Made by a program: the position numbers and the translations under genes | The notes under the pieces: model-generated | Seen by the model: the letters and a program-made list of their open reading frames with translations, nothing else | Told to the model about the DNA's origin: nothing | The model's database searches: none | From: an uncultured Bacilli bacterium | GTDB taxonomy: Bacteria; Bacillota_I; Bacilli_A; RF39; UBA660 | Assembly (NCBI GenBank): GCA_934167885.1 | Contig: CAKPMB010000005.1 | Coordinates: 20,825 to 84,824 of the forward strand | DNA length: 64,000 nucleotides | Direction of reading: 5' to 3' | Shown: positions 44,233-53,667 of the stretch, in pieces | How positions within the stretch are numbered: the stretch's first letter is position 1 | Layout of the letters: each line of letters starts with the position of its first letter

Positions 44233-45852
44233 GTGGATAAAATATATATATTTGGACATAAAAATCCTGATACGGATTCAGTAACTAGTGCCATTAGTTT
44301 ATCATATTTAAAAAATGAATTAGGATACAAAACAATTCCTTGCATCTTAGGAGAGGTTAATAACGAAACAAAATATGTTTTAGACTATTTTAATGTTCGT
44401 GAACCTATTTATTTGAATGATACACGTTTACAAGTTAAAGATTTAAAGTATAAAAGAGGCTGTTATATAAACTATCATGAAACTTTAAATAATTTATACA
44501 ATTATATGCAAACAAATGAAATAACAGGTTTACCAATTTGCAATGACAATTTAAAATATTTAGGAATTGTTACAATGAAAGATTTATTAAAAATAATAAT
44601 AGATCCTTATTATGACAGTATTTATACATCATATGATAATATTATTAATACTTTAAATGGTCAAAAAATCTTAAAATTTGACGATGAAATAGATGGAAAC
44701 TTGTTAGTATCATCATTTAAAACAAGTGACTTTGAAGAAAAAATAAACCTTACTAATCATCATGTTTTGATAGTTGGTAATCGTCTTAATATAATTCGTT
44801 ATGCTATAAAATCAGGTGTTAAACTTTTAATAATTGTGGGTAATGCCACTTTGGATGAAGATGTTTTGAAAGAGGCTAAAAAGAATAAAATTAATATTAT
44901 TTATTCACCACTTGATTCTTTCCATACATCTAAGGCTATTATTTTGAGCAATTATATTAAAAATATTGTTTCAGATCGTAATATCGCTGTTATTGAAGAA
45001 AATACTTATGCTTTTGACTTTGAAATGATTTTTAATAAATATAAGTTTACTAATTATCCTATTGTTAATAAGAATAATAAAGTTTTAGGATTATTAAGAA
45101 TGGAAGATATGAATGAAAAAAATCCTAAAAAAGTTATTTTAGTTGATCATAATGAGTATAATCAAAGTGTTTTAGGTATTGAAGAAGCTGATATTATTGA
45201 AATTATCGATCATCATAAGATTGGTAATGTTAATTCATCTAATCCTATTAATTTCCGTAATATGGCTGTTGGTAGCACCAATACAATAATTTATGAAATG
45301 TATCGTGAACATAATCTTGTTCCACCTAAAGATATTGCGGGGCTTATGTTATCGGGAATCTTATCTGATACACTCGTTTTCCATTCGCCAACAACAACTA
45401 ACCTTGATAAGGAAGCAGCAACTTGTTTAAGCAAAATTTCTAAAGTAGATATTCAAAAGTTCTCTAAAAAGATGTTTGAAGCAGGAGCTAGCACCAAAGG
45501 TAAAACGATTGAAGAATTAATTTATAACGACTTTAAATCATTCAATATTAAAGATAAGAAAGTTGGTATTGGTCAAATGACGGTTATAAATTATCAAAGT
45601 GTTCTTGATAACAAAGAGGCTTACTTAGAAGTTATTGAAGAGATTGCCAAAGAACATAATTATGCTATTTTTGCTTTCTGTATCACAGATGTTATTAACA
45701 GTAATACATACATTTTGTATAATGAAAGATCTAAATCTGTTTTTGAAACTATCTTCAATATTCAAGATATTTATCAAGGATATCAATTAAAAGGTGTTGT
45801 TTCAAGAAAAAAACAAATTATTCCATTACTTATGGATGAATTAAATAATTAG
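44233..45852 (+). CDS. ppaC: Manganese-dependent inorganic pyrophosphatase with CBS and DRTGG domains
   Basis: Family II pyrophosphatase. The DHH catalytic part is split by a regulatory insert. The N-terminus FGHKNPDTDSVTSAIS and later VDHNEYNQSV, EIIDHHKIG carry the metal ligands. The C-terminal DHHA2 domain includes SRKKQIIPLL. Residues about 65-290 hold CBS modules and a DRTGG-like domain, the form known in Clostridium to be controlled by adenine nucleotides. 539 residues fits that subtype. The start is GTG 6 nt after AGGAGG. Confidence 0.92.
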   Translation: MDKIYIFGHKNPDTDSVTSAISLSYLKNELGYKTIPCILGEVNNETKYVLDYFNVREPIYLNDTRLQVKDLKYKRGCYINYHETLNNLYNYMQTNEITGLPICNDNLKYLGIVTMKDLLKIIIDPYYDSIYTSYDNIINTLNGQKILKFDDEIDGNLLVSSFKTSDFEEKINLTNHHVLIVGNRLNIIRYAIKSGVKLLIIVGNATLDEDVLKEAKKNKINIIYSPLDSFHTSKAIILSNYIKNIVSDRNIAVIEENTYAFDFEMIFNKYKFTNYPIVNKNNKVLGLLRMEDMNEKNPKKVILVDHNEYNQSVLGIEEADIIEIIDHHKIGNVNSSNPINFRNMAVGSTNTIIYEMYREHNLVPPKDIAGLMLSGILSDTLVFHSPTTTNLDKEAATCLSKISKVDIQKFSKKMFEAGASTKGKTIEELIYNDFKSFNIKDKKVGIGQMTVINYQSVLDNKEAYLEVIEEIAKEHNYAIFAFCITDVINSNTYILYNERSKSVFETIFNIQDIYQGYQLKGVVSRKKQIIPLLMDELNN

Positions 45853-45876
45853 TTTGTATTTTTACAAACTTTTTTA
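45851..45876 (+). terminator. Terminator overlapping the ppaC stop codon
   Basis: AGTTTGTA (45851-45858) pairs with TACAAACT (45863-45870), loop T4, followed by T5. Confidence 0.82.
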
Positions 45877-45933
45877 TTAATTAAATCTTTTAATTTAACC
45901 TTAATTTTTGTATAATTAAACGAGTGAGGTTTT

Positions 45934-46794
45934 ATGGATGTTTTTATAGTTAATCCTATTGCTAATAATGGTGATAGTTTACGTTTTTTAAATATTATGC
46001 AAAGAATATATGAATCATATAATCGAAAATATGTTATCGTTTTTACTGAAAAAGGCAAAACGACAGAGATTACTAGTTTTTATGCACATAATGATAGTAT
46101 TAATAATATTGTTTCCATTGGTGGCGATGGCACTTTAAATGAAGTTTTAAATGGAATGATTGATAGCAAGAAAGGACTTATTGTAGTACCAGCCGGTTGT
46201 GGTAATGATTTCTACCGCGCTATTGAAAATATGGATGATGACTTTTTAAGTGACGTTGGTAAAGTAAATGATGATTATTTCTTTGGGATTCTATCACTTG
46301 GAATAGATGCTAAAGTAGCGATGCATGCTAATGAATTTAAAGAAAATGGTTTTAAGAAGTTAGCGTATCCTCTTGGAATAGTTAAAGCCTTTTTTAACTT
46401 TGACAATTTAAAAGTTATAGGTGTTTTTGATGAAGTGACTATAAATGACCGCGTAACGATGCTATCGCTTTGTAATGGAATGTATTATGGACGAGGAATT
46501 AGGCTTGATGATAAAGCCTCAATTGATGATGGCTTGTTTAATGTCTTTTCTGTTTCATGTTCTAAGGGGGAAGTTCCCAAACTTTTTCTTAAACTTTTAA
46601 ATAATAAACATAAAGATGATGATAAAATAACATATTTTAAATCCAAAGAAGCACATATTATTTTAGATGAACCAACTCTTTACTCGTTTGATGGAGAAAT
46701 GCGCTATAGTGATGAGTTAAATGTTTCTATGTGTCCACAAAAGGTGCTTATTAAAAAAGATTTTCGTGATAATATAAATAAAATAAAACGATAA
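45934..46794 (+). CDS. Diacylglycerol/lipid kinase family protein (DgkB/YegS-like)
   Basis: A 286-residue soluble lipid kinase. Nucleotide site: VNPIANNG, then VSIGGDGTLNEVLNGM and VPAGCGNDFYRAI. The C-terminal beta domain has ILSLGIDAKVAMHANEF and YSFDGEMRY. In Gram-positives, DgkB returns diacylglycerol from LTA synthesis to phosphatidic acid, which would complement the LtaS-like enzyme in this window. Substrate remains inferred. Confidence 0.88.
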   Translation: MDVFIVNPIANNGDSLRFLNIMQRIYESYNRKYVIVFTEKGKTTEITSFYAHNDSINNIVSIGGDGTLNEVLNGMIDSKKGLIVVPAGCGNDFYRAIENMDDDFLSDVGKVNDDYFFGILSLGIDAKVAMHANEFKENGFKKLAYPLGIVKAFFNFDNLKVIGVFDEVTINDRVTMLSLCNGMYYGRGIRLDDKASIDDGLFNVFSVSCSKGEVPKLFLKLLNNKHKDDDKITYFKSKEAHIILDEPTLYSFDGEMRYSDELNVSMCPQKVLIKKDFRDNINKIKR

Positions 46795-46844
46795 ATAATA
46801 GAATTAATTAAAGAAATATGATAAAATGTTAGTAGGTGATTGTA

Positions 46845-47255
46845 ATGAAAAATCGAAATGAATTAAGAGAAATATGTATAAAGGTGCTATATCAAGTATA
46901 CATTTTAGATAAAGCTAATGTTGCGTATAATGTTGATGACTTAATAAAAGAACAATTAGAAGTAACAAATGACTTTTTAAATGAAGTTATTCATGGTGTA
47001 ATTGAAAACCAAGATACTATTTCTAAACTTGCCAATAAATATTTAATTGACTGGGACATTGACAGATTATCAAAAGTTGATAAGGCTATATTAAGTATTG
47101 CTATTTATGAACTAAAATATACTAACACGCCACCTATTGTTGCGATAAATGAAGCAGTAGAATTATCACATAAATATAGTGATGAAAGTGTTACTAAAAT
47201 GATTAATGCCTGTCTTGATAGAATATATCATGAAGAGGATATAAATGAACAATAA
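46845..47255 (+). CDS. nusB: Transcription antitermination factor NusB
   Basis: A 136-residue all-helical RNA-binding protein for rRNA antitermination. RNELREICIKVLYQVYI, then DRLSKVDKAILSIAIYELKYTNTPPIVAINEAVELSHKYSDE is the strong family block. The ATG at 46845 follows AGGTGAT by 4 nt; a GTG within that site is not the start. Overlaps xseA by 11 nt. Confidence 0.94.
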   Translation: MKNRNELREICIKVLYQVYILDKANVAYNVDDLIKEQLEVTNDFLNEVIHGVIENQDTISKLANKYLIDWDIDRLSKVDKAILSIAIYELKYTNTPPIVAINEAVELSHKYSDESVTKMINACLDRIYHEEDINEQ

Positions 47256-48567
47256 AAAGTATATTACTGTAACCCAGTTGAATCGTTATTTGAAATTTAA
47301 AATAGAAAATGATCCTAATTTAGGATTAATTTTTTTAAGAGGTGAAATTTCTAACTTTAAGAATCATACAAGAGGACATTTTTATTTTACCCTTAAAGAT
47401 GAAACATCACGTATTAATGCTATTATGTTCAGCACAAATACTAAAAAAATTAAGTTTATGCCAAGTGATGGGATGAAGGTTTTGGTAACTGGTAGAATTT
47501 CTTTATATGAAGCAAGTGGTGGTTATCAAATATATGTAGAAGAAATGATTGAAGATGGTGTTGGCAATTTATATATTGCTTTTGAACAGTTAAAAGAAAG
47601 ACTGCAAAAAGAGGGATTATTTAATCCAGAACATAAGAAAAAAATCCCCAAAATACCAAATAAAATTGGTATTATAACGGCTAGCACTGGAGCTGCTATT
47701 AAAGATATTTTATCAACCATTAAAAGACGTTTTCCATTGTGTGAAACTATATTATTTCCAACTCTTGTTCAGGGCGAATTTGCTAAAAATGATATTGTTA
47801 AAAATCTAAAAATAGCGGATGATTATAACCTTGATGTTATTATTGTTGGGCGTGGTGGTGGTTCAATTGAAGACTTATGGCCTTTCAATGAAGAAATAGT
47901 AGCGAGAGCTATTTATGAAGCTAAAACACCTATAATTAGTGCCGTTGGTCATGAGATTGATTGGACGATAAGTGACTTTGTAGCAGATATGCGTGCCCCT
48001 ACACCCACAGGAGCAGCTGAAATGGCCGTCCCTAACAAAGAAGATGTTATCAACTATATTGAACAAATTAAAATACGGTTAATTAAAAATATTAATAACA
48101 AAATAAACATAAATAATGAAATATTAAATAGATTAAAGACAAGTTTTGTTCTTAAAAATCCTAGAAATATATATGAAATAAAAGAACAGAATTTTGATTA
48201 TTTATATGAAAAATTAATTATAGCTATTAACAATATTATTAAAAATAAGCAAGATCGTTTAAACTTATTGAAAAAGAATTATATTTTCGCTAATCCTAAA
48301 ATGTTATATATGGAAAAAGTTTATAATTATAATGATTTAATCAATAAATTAAGACATGCTATTAAAATAAGTCTTGATTATAATACCAGTTTATACACCA
48401 ATTTATTGGGTAAAATAGAAGTGTTAAATCCTATAAAAACTTTGAAAAGGGGATATAGTATCTCTAGAATAAATGAAAAAGTTATTCAAAGTGTTAAGGA
48501 TGTTAAAGCAAATGATAATATAAAGATTGAAGTTTGTGATGGTGTAATTGATGCTTTCGTCAAATAG
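47245..48567 (+). CDS. xseA: Exodeoxyribonuclease VII large subunit
   Basis: Single-strand-specific nuclease subunit. The OB-fold N-terminus (VTQLNRYLKFKIENDPNL, LRGEISNFKNHTRGHFYFTLKDE) is followed by the catalytic domain (GIITASTGAAIKDILSTIKRRFP, VIIVGRGGGSIEDLWPFNEE, SAVGHEIDWTISDFVADMRAPTPTGAAE), a coiled-coil region and the RGYSISR C-terminus. 440 residues, full length. Overlaps nusB and is followed by xseB after 9 nt. Confidence 0.96.
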   Translation: MNNKKYITVTQLNRYLKFKIENDPNLGLIFLRGEISNFKNHTRGHFYFTLKDETSRINAIMFSTNTKKIKFMPSDGMKVLVTGRISLYEASGGYQIYVEEMIEDGVGNLYIAFEQLKERLQKEGLFNPEHKKKIPKIPNKIGIITASTGAAIKDILSTIKRRFPLCETILFPTLVQGEFAKNDIVKNLKIADDYNLDVIIVGRGGGSIEDLWPFNEEIVARAIYEAKTPIISAVGHEIDWTISDFVADMRAPTPTGAAEMAVPNKEDVINYIEQIKIRLIKNINNKININNEILNRLKTSFVLKNPRNIYEIKEQNFDYLYEKLIIAINNIIKNKQDRLNLLKKNYIFANPKMLYMEKVYNYNDLINKLRHAIKISLDYNTSLYTNLLGKIEVLNPIKTLKRGYSISRINEKVIQSVKDVKANDNIKIEVCDGVIDAFVK

Positions 48568-48576
48568 GAGGATTAA

Positions 48577-48804
48577 ATGGAAGAAAAAAAAGAATTAAGT
48601 TTTGAAGAGAATATAAAAAAATTAGAAGAAATTGTAAAAGATTTAGAAAATGGTGATGTATTATTAGATGATGCCATTGATAAATTTAAAGAGGCTATTG
48701 ATATTGCTAATATCTGTGATAAGAAATTAAAAAATGCAAGTGATAGTGTTAATAAAATTTTAGCAAAAGATGGCACACTAGAGCCTTTTAAAATAGATGA
48801 GTAG
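48577..48804 (+). CDS. xseB: Exodeoxyribonuclease VII small subunit
   Basis: 75 residues with the family pattern LSFEENIKKLEEIVKDLENGDVLLDDAIDKFKEAIDIANIC. Several small subunits bind the XseA coiled coil. AGGAGG precedes the ATG. Confidence 0.95.
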   Translation: MEEKKELSFEENIKKLEEIVKDLENGDVLLDDAIDKFKEAIDIANICDKKLKNASDSVNKILAKDGTLEPFKIDE

Positions 48805-48840
48805 TAATTAAAAATTTATCATATAATATATTGGTGATAT

Positions 48841-49122
48841 ATGGAAGTAACTTTCACTGATATGAAAGATATAAATCTTAACAATATTATTGATATTCGT
48901 GAAAATTATGTATATAATTTATGTAAAATTAAAGGTAGTCGTAATATACCATATGAGTTTTTAATATTTAATCCGGCTGATTATTTAAATAAAAATGAAA
49001 AATATTATATATTATGTGATAATGGTCATAAATCACGTTTATTAAGTGAAATTTTGAATAGTTATGGTTATCATACTTTCAGTATTAAGGGTGGAATTAA
49101 TGAATATCTAAAAAATAAATGA
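48841..49122 (+). CDS. Rhodanese-like domain protein
   Basis: A 93-residue single rhodanese domain: IIDIRENYVYNLCKIKGSRNIPYE (CH2A-like), the active Cys in YILCDNGHKSRLLSEIL and GYHTFSIKGGINEYL. It probably moves sulfane sulfur. mnmA, which needs such a sulfur donor chain, is 6 kb downstream, but a link is inference. Compact promoter: CATATAAT (48820-48827), GGTGAT, then ATG. Confidence 0.9.
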   Translation: MEVTFTDMKDINLNNIIDIRENYVYNLCKIKGSRNIPYEFLIFNPADYLNKNEKYYILCDNGHKSRLLSEILNSYGYHTFSIKGGINEYLKNK

Positions 49123-49169
49123 TTTTTCTTTAATTTGAAAATATGTTGTGCTATAATAGGTCTATAAAA

Positions 49170-49345
49170 TCTATTAAATGAGATGAGTAAATCAGTAATT
49201 TATCAAAGAGAGCTATGGTTGGTGGGAGTTAGTATAATAGTTGATTGAAAGCTACTTATTTAGGATTTCGGGATACCGTTATAAAAATTAAGGCCTTTCT
49301 TAGGATGGTAACGCGATAATAGTCGCTCCTAACGAGGTCTTTTGT
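49170..49345 (+). promoter_or_regulatory. T-box riboswitch, alanine specifier (GCU)
   Basis: TGCTATAAT (extended -10, TATAAT 49152-49157) precedes the leader. Stem I has GAGAGCTATGG and TTGGTGGGAG. The specifier GCT (49251-49253) lies in GATTGAAAGCTACTTATTT. The T-box AGGATGGTAACGCG (49302-49315) and terminator arms AAGGCCT (49289-49295) with AGGTCTT (49335-49341) follow. It controls the P-loop kinase gene, alaS and probably holA. Confidence 0.93.
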
Positions 49346-49361
49346 TGTGTATGGAGGAATT

Positions 49362-49904
49362 ATGAGAAAATTGTATGCTGTTGTTGGTATGAGTGGCAGT
49401 GGTAAGAGTATTGCAACTGATTATTTGGAAAGTATTGGATATAACAAAATATACTTTGGTGGTCTAATTTATAAAAAGATGCGTGAGGAGAATATTGAAA
49501 TAACTCCCGATAGTCAAAAAGTATATCGTGAAAATCTAAGAAAAAAATATGGCATGGCGGCAGTGGCAATTTTATTATTAGACGAAATTGAGGAAAGTTA
49601 TAAGAATGGCCCAACCGTTATTGATGGATTGTATTCATGGGATGAATACCTTGTTTTAAAAGAAAAATTTGGCGAAGATTTAAAATTAATTTGTATTTGT
49701 GCTAATAAAAACATTCGTTATGAACGTGTAGCTAAGAGAGTTGATAGACCATTTAATCGTCATGATATTGAGATTCGTGACCTTTCAGAAATTGAAAATC
49801 TTGCTAAGGGTGGTCCTATTGCTTACGCTGATTATTATATTTTAAATAATGGTGGCGTAGATGAATATCTTGAACAATTAAAGAAAATATTAGAAGAGGT
49901 GTAA
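49362..49904 (+). CDS. P-loop nucleotide kinase-like protein (dephospho-CoA kinase/UPF0200-like)
   Basis: A 180-residue P-loop protein with Walker A GMSGSGKS (residues 8-15) and a kinase-type layout: ATDYLESIGYNKIYFGGLI, then VIDGLYSWDEYLVLKEKF as the Walker B and substrate region, and YERVAKRVDRPFNRHDIEIRD as a lid with arginines. It resembles dephospho-CoA kinases and the archaeal UPF0200 family rather than one defined enzyme. It is the first gene under the alanine T-box, 2 nt before alaS. The start at 49362 follows TGGAGG. Confidence 0.7.
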   Translation: MRKLYAVVGMSGSGKSIATDYLESIGYNKIYFGGLIYKKMREENIEITPDSQKVYRENLRKKYGMAAVAILLLDEIEESYKNGPTVIDGLYSWDEYLVLKEKFGEDLKLICICANKNIRYERVAKRVDRPFNRHDIEIRDLSEIENLAKGGPIAYADYYILNNGGVDEYLEQLKKILEEV

Positions 49905-49906
49905 TT

Positions 49907-52603
49907 ATGCGAAAAATGACAAGTATTGAAATAAGAAATATGTGGCTTAAATATTTTAGCGAACATGGACATGAGATAGTTCCTTCAGCATCTTTAATTC
50001 CATATGATGATGATACACTTTTATGGATTAATGCCGGAGTAACGCCTCTTAAGAAATATTTTGACGGAAGTGTTGTTCCTAAATGTCGTCGCCTTACTAA
50101 CTTACAAAAGTGTATAAGAACTAACGATATTGAAAATGTTGGAGTAACAAGACGTCATCATACTTTTTTTGAAATGATGGGAAATTTTTCTGTTGGTGAT
50201 TATTTTAAAGAAGAAGCTATTAAAATGGCCTATGAATTGCTTACTAGTCCTAATTGGTTTAATATTCCTGTAGAAAAATTATATGTTACGGTTTTCACAG
50301 ACGATAGAGATGCTTATAATCTATGGAAGGGTGAGGGGATGCCTTGTGAGCATATCATTAAACTAGACGATAATTTCTGGGAGATTGGGGTTGGCCCATG
50401 CGGACCAGATTCTGAAATTTTCTTTGATCGTGGTGATAAATACGATCCTGATGGTGATGTGCTAGAGAAGTTTAAAAAAGGTGAAGACAACGAACGTTTT
50501 GTAGAAATATGGAACAATGTATTCAGTCAATTTAATAGTGAACCTGGAAAAGATCGTAAAGATTACCAAGAATTACCTAGTAAAAATATTGATACTGGAG
50601 CCGGCTTAGAAAGATGGGCATGTATTTTCCAAGATGCTGATAGCAATTTTGATACTGACCTTTTTATGCCGATAATTAAACAAGTTGAAGATTTAAGTGG
50701 CGTTGTTTATGATGGCAGTATGCCTTTTAAAGTTATTGCCGATCATATTCGTGCATTAACTTTTGCTCTTGCCGATGGCGCTACATTTGAAAATGTAGGT
50801 CGTGGATACATTTTAAGAAGATTATTACGTCGTAGTGTGCGTTTTGGTCGTAAACTTAGTTTAAATGGCTTATTTATGTATAAGTTAGTTGATAATGTTG
50901 TATCAATAATGAAAGATTTTTATCCATATCTTCTTGAAAAACAAGAAATGGTTAAAAATTTAATTAAAGAAGAAGAAGAATTATTTAATAAAACTTTAGT
51001 TCAAGGTGAGAAAAAACTATATGAATTAATGGATGAATCAATTGATAATACCATTAGTGGGTATGATGCTTTTAAACTTTATGATACATATGGGTTCCCA
51101 TTTGAACTTACTTTAGAATATTTAGAAGAAAAAGGTTTTACAACTAATAAAGAAGAATTTGATAAATATATGACTATGCAAAGAGAATTATCTAAAAGTA
51201 GTCAAAAACATGAAAATAGTATGAATCTTCAAAATGAAACTCTTCTTAACTATAAAAAAGATTCTGAATTTGTATATGATATAGTTAAATGTAAATCATT
51301 GATTATGGATTTAATTAAAGATAATGTTTTAGTTGATAGTCTTGATAGGGAAGGATATGTTATTTTTGATAAAACATGTTTTTATGCTACCAGTGGTGGT
51401 CAAGTAAGTGATACTGGTATGATTATAAGCAATGACTTTAAAGCCCGCGTATTAGACGTTTTTAAGGCTCCTAATGGTCAACATATTCATAAGGTAAAAG
51501 TATTATCAGGCGTAATTAAAAAGGGCGATAAGGCTGATTTAATTGTTGATGATAAACGTCGTCATGATATTGAAGCTAATCACTCAGCTGTTCACTTATT
51601 ACAATATGCTCTTCGTGAAATTATCAGCAAAGATATTTATCAAGCAGGGTCACGTGTTGATGATTTAACTCTTCGTTTTGATTTTAACTATCGTGGTTCA
51701 ATCAGTGATGAACAATTAATTTTAGTAGAAAATAGAGTTAATGAACTAATAAAAGAATCACTTGATCGTAATATCGAAGTAAAAGATATTAATAATGTTG
51801 ATAAGAATGAAGTAATGGCCTTATTCCAAGATAAATATCATGACAAAGTGCGTGTTGTTACTCTTGGGCCATCTAAAGAATTATGTGGTGGAACACATGT
51901 TAAGAACACTTCACTAATTAAGAGATTCGCTATTCTTTCAATAGAAAACAAAGGAAGCAATACTTATAGAATAGAAGCAGCAACCGCTGATCGTATAGAA
52001 GAAATGGTTTTAGAACATTCTAAGACATATAATGATGAGATAGTTAAATTACTATTAAAAAGCAAAACAATTTTGAATGAGGCTCGTGAAAATGGTATTG
52101 ATCTTAAACTTAAAATAGATCTTCCAACAGAAGATGGAAAATCATACAAAGATATTGTTAACTTGCACAAAAAGATGAATGTCCTACAAGAAGAAGTTCA
52201 TACTCTTGAAAAAAGATATAATCGTCTAAAAGATGAAAAAGCTTTAAATAATATTGAAGATTTTAGAGGTGATATCACTGTAATTCATAATACTAATTTA
52301 TTGCTTAAAAAGACCAATAATTTGGATACTTCAAGTATTAAACAAATACTTGATAATCTTGCAAATGAATACGAAAACATCTTTATTTTAATCGCTAATA
52401 TTAAAAATAATGAGACAGTAAATTTCATTTCAAGAAGTAATTGTGATTTATCATCAGGGATGGTTGTCAAAGAAGCATCAACTATGTGTAATGGTAAAGG
52501 CGGCGGTAGTATAAAATTCGCTCAGGGTGCTGGCAAAGATTTAGAAAAAATTGATGAAGTATTTGCCTTTGTAAAGGAAAAACTAAATGAACAAAACCAA
52601 TAA
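49907..52603 (+). CDS. alaS: Alanyl-tRNA synthetase
   Basis: Class II synthetase for tRNA-Ala. The 898 residues include the catalytic core (IRNMWLKYFSEHGHEIVPSASLIP, LTNLQKCIRTNDIENVG, RRHHTFFEMMGNFSVGDYFK, EIWNNVFSQFN, GAGLERWACI), the tRNA-binding helices, the editing domain (NHSAVHLLQYALRE, CGGTHVKNT) and the C-Ala domain with GGSIKFAQGAGKD. Length and motifs are standard. It ends by overlapping holA by 17 nt. Confidence 0.97.
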   Translation: MRKMTSIEIRNMWLKYFSEHGHEIVPSASLIPYDDDTLLWINAGVTPLKKYFDGSVVPKCRRLTNLQKCIRTNDIENVGVTRRHHTFFEMMGNFSVGDYFKEEAIKMAYELLTSPNWFNIPVEKLYVTVFTDDRDAYNLWKGEGMPCEHIIKLDDNFWEIGVGPCGPDSEIFFDRGDKYDPDGDVLEKFKKGEDNERFVEIWNNVFSQFNSEPGKDRKDYQELPSKNIDTGAGLERWACIFQDADSNFDTDLFMPIIKQVEDLSGVVYDGSMPFKVIADHIRALTFALADGATFENVGRGYILRRLLRRSVRFGRKLSLNGLFMYKLVDNVVSIMKDFYPYLLEKQEMVKNLIKEEEELFNKTLVQGEKKLYELMDESIDNTISGYDAFKLYDTYGFPFELTLEYLEEKGFTTNKEEFDKYMTMQRELSKSSQKHENSMNLQNETLLNYKKDSEFVYDIVKCKSLIMDLIKDNVLVDSLDREGYVIFDKTCFYATSGGQVSDTGMIISNDFKARVLDVFKAPNGQHIHKVKVLSGVIKKGDKADLIVDDKRRHDIEANHSAVHLLQYALREIISKDIYQAGSRVDDLTLRFDFNYRGSISDEQLILVENRVNELIKESLDRNIEVKDINNVDKNEVMALFQDKYHDKVRVVTLGPSKELCGGTHVKNTSLIKRFAILSIENKGSNTYRIEAATADRIEEMVLEHSKTYNDEIVKLLLKSKTILNEARENGIDLKLKIDLPTEDGKSYKDIVNLHKKMNVLQEEVHTLEKRYNRLKDEKALNNIEDFRGDITVIHNTNLLLKKTNNLDTSSIKQILDNLANEYENIFILIANIKNNETVNFISRSNCDLSSGMVVKEASTMCNGKGGGSIKFAQGAGKDLEKIDEVFAFVKEKLNEQNQ

Positions 52604-53525
52604 CTTGTATTTCATTGAATGTGATAATTACAAACTGTTGGAACTTGAAGTCTTAAAAATATTGGAAGAAAATGGCTTTTCAAAAGATGAATTAATTAAA
52701 TACGATTTAAGTGAAATGACTACACTTTCATTAATAAATGAGCTTGATACATATTCAATATTTCAAGAGAAAAAGGCTGTTTTGGGATATGACGCTGTTT
52801 TTCTAACTACTGAAAAAAGTGAAATCGAGCAAAATACTAAAGTATTAGAAGATTATCTCAATAATCCTAATACAGCCAATATTTTGATTTTAAATTGTTC
52901 TAAACTAGACAATAAGAAAAAAATTAGTTCCTTAATAAAAAGTAAATGTTTGTGTTTAAATATTGATGTTAATATTGAAAATATAATAAAAAGCAAATTA
53001 CAAGGCTATAAAATAAGTGATAGTAACCTTCGGTATTTAATATCACTTTTAGGTGATAATATAGAACGTATTGATAATGAAATAGATAAGTTAATGCTTT
53101 ATAAAATAGATGATAAAATTATTGAGAAAGAAGATATTGATAAGATTGTCATTAAGATATCTGAAAACAATATTTTTGCTCTAATGGATGCCATTATCAA
53201 AAAAAATAAAGCCCTTAGTTTTAAAATATATAATGATTTAATGAATAATAAAACAGAACCATTAAAAATTATAATTTCTCTTGCTTATCAAATGAGATTA
53301 ATTTATCAAGTAAAGGTTTTATCATATATGAAAGATGATGAAATTGCTAATATTTTAAACATTAAAAATCCTAAACAAGTAAGAGCGATTCGTTATAAAA
53401 CTAATAACTTTACTGAGAGTGAATTAATTAACAATTTACATAAATTAGCATTATTAGACGAAGAGATAAAAACTAATAAAACTTTTATTGAAGTATCAAT
53501 TCCAATGTTTATAGCATCTCTTTAA
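52587..53525 (+). CDS. holA: DNA polymerase III subunit delta
   Basis: Clamp-loader delta subunit. The 312 residues fit HolA: N-terminal degenerate AAA fold (FIECDNYKLLELEVLKILE, DTYSIFQEKKAVLGY), middle DNIERIDNEIDKLMLYK and VIKISENNIFALMDAIIKKN, and the C-terminal collar domain with IKNPKQVRAIRYKTNNFTESELINNLHKLALLDEEIKTN. It has no Walker A, as usual for delta. The rpsT gene that often follows is not here. Confidence 0.9.
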   Translation: MNKTNNLYFIECDNYKLLELEVLKILEENGFSKDELIKYDLSEMTTLSLINELDTYSIFQEKKAVLGYDAVFLTTEKSEIEQNTKVLEDYLNNPNTANILILNCSKLDNKKKISSLIKSKCLCLNIDVNIENIIKSKLQGYKISDSNLRYLISLLGDNIERIDNEIDKLMLYKIDDKIIEKEDIDKIVIKISENNIFALMDAIIKKNKALSFKIYNDLMNNKTEPLKIIISLAYQMRLIYQVKVLSYMKDDEIANILNIKNPKQVRAIRYKTNNFTESELINNLHKLALLDEEIKTNKTFIEVSIPMFIASL

Positions 53526-53552
53526 TAAAACTGTCTAATCATAAAATAATAA

Positions 53553-53582
53553 TAGACATTTCACTTTAAAATGTGCTATTAT
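53553..53582 (+). promoter_or_regulatory. Promoter of the upp leader
   Basis: TAGACA (53553-53558), an 18-nt spacer and TATTAT (53577-53582) with TGC before it (extended -10). Transcription would start near 53589, 10 nt before a leader ORF. Confidence 0.6.
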
Positions 53583-53598
53583 TACTTTGGTGATGTTT

Positions 53599-53634
53599 AT
53601 GAAAAAATTAAGCACAACTAATTGTAAACACTAG
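53599..53634 (+). CDS. Possible 11-residue leader peptide (MKKLSTTNCKH)
   Basis: A tiny reading frame with GGTGAT 4 nt before its ATG, the ribosome-site pattern used by most genes here. Its TAG stop (53632-53634) lies within the left arm of the following terminator hairpin, so a translating ribosome would block the hairpin. This layout is what transcription attenuation needs. Which signal could stall the ribosome is not obvious from the codons. Confidence 0.45.
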   Translation: MKKLSTTNCKH

Positions 53635-53656
53635 TCTTTAAGGATTAGTGTTTTTT
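53627..53656 (+). terminator. Attenuator/terminator upstream of upp
   Basis: AACACTAGTC (53627-53636) pairs with GATTAGTGTT (53643-53652), one G-U pair, then T-run 53651-53656. It lies 11 nt before the upp start, after the leader ORF. Confidence 0.8.
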
Positions 53657-53667
53657 ATGGAGGAAAA

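Noticed and set aside
49360..49614. Minus-strand reading frame opposite the P-loop kinase.
   Set aside because: It lacks a ribosome site and is the complement of a well-supported gene.
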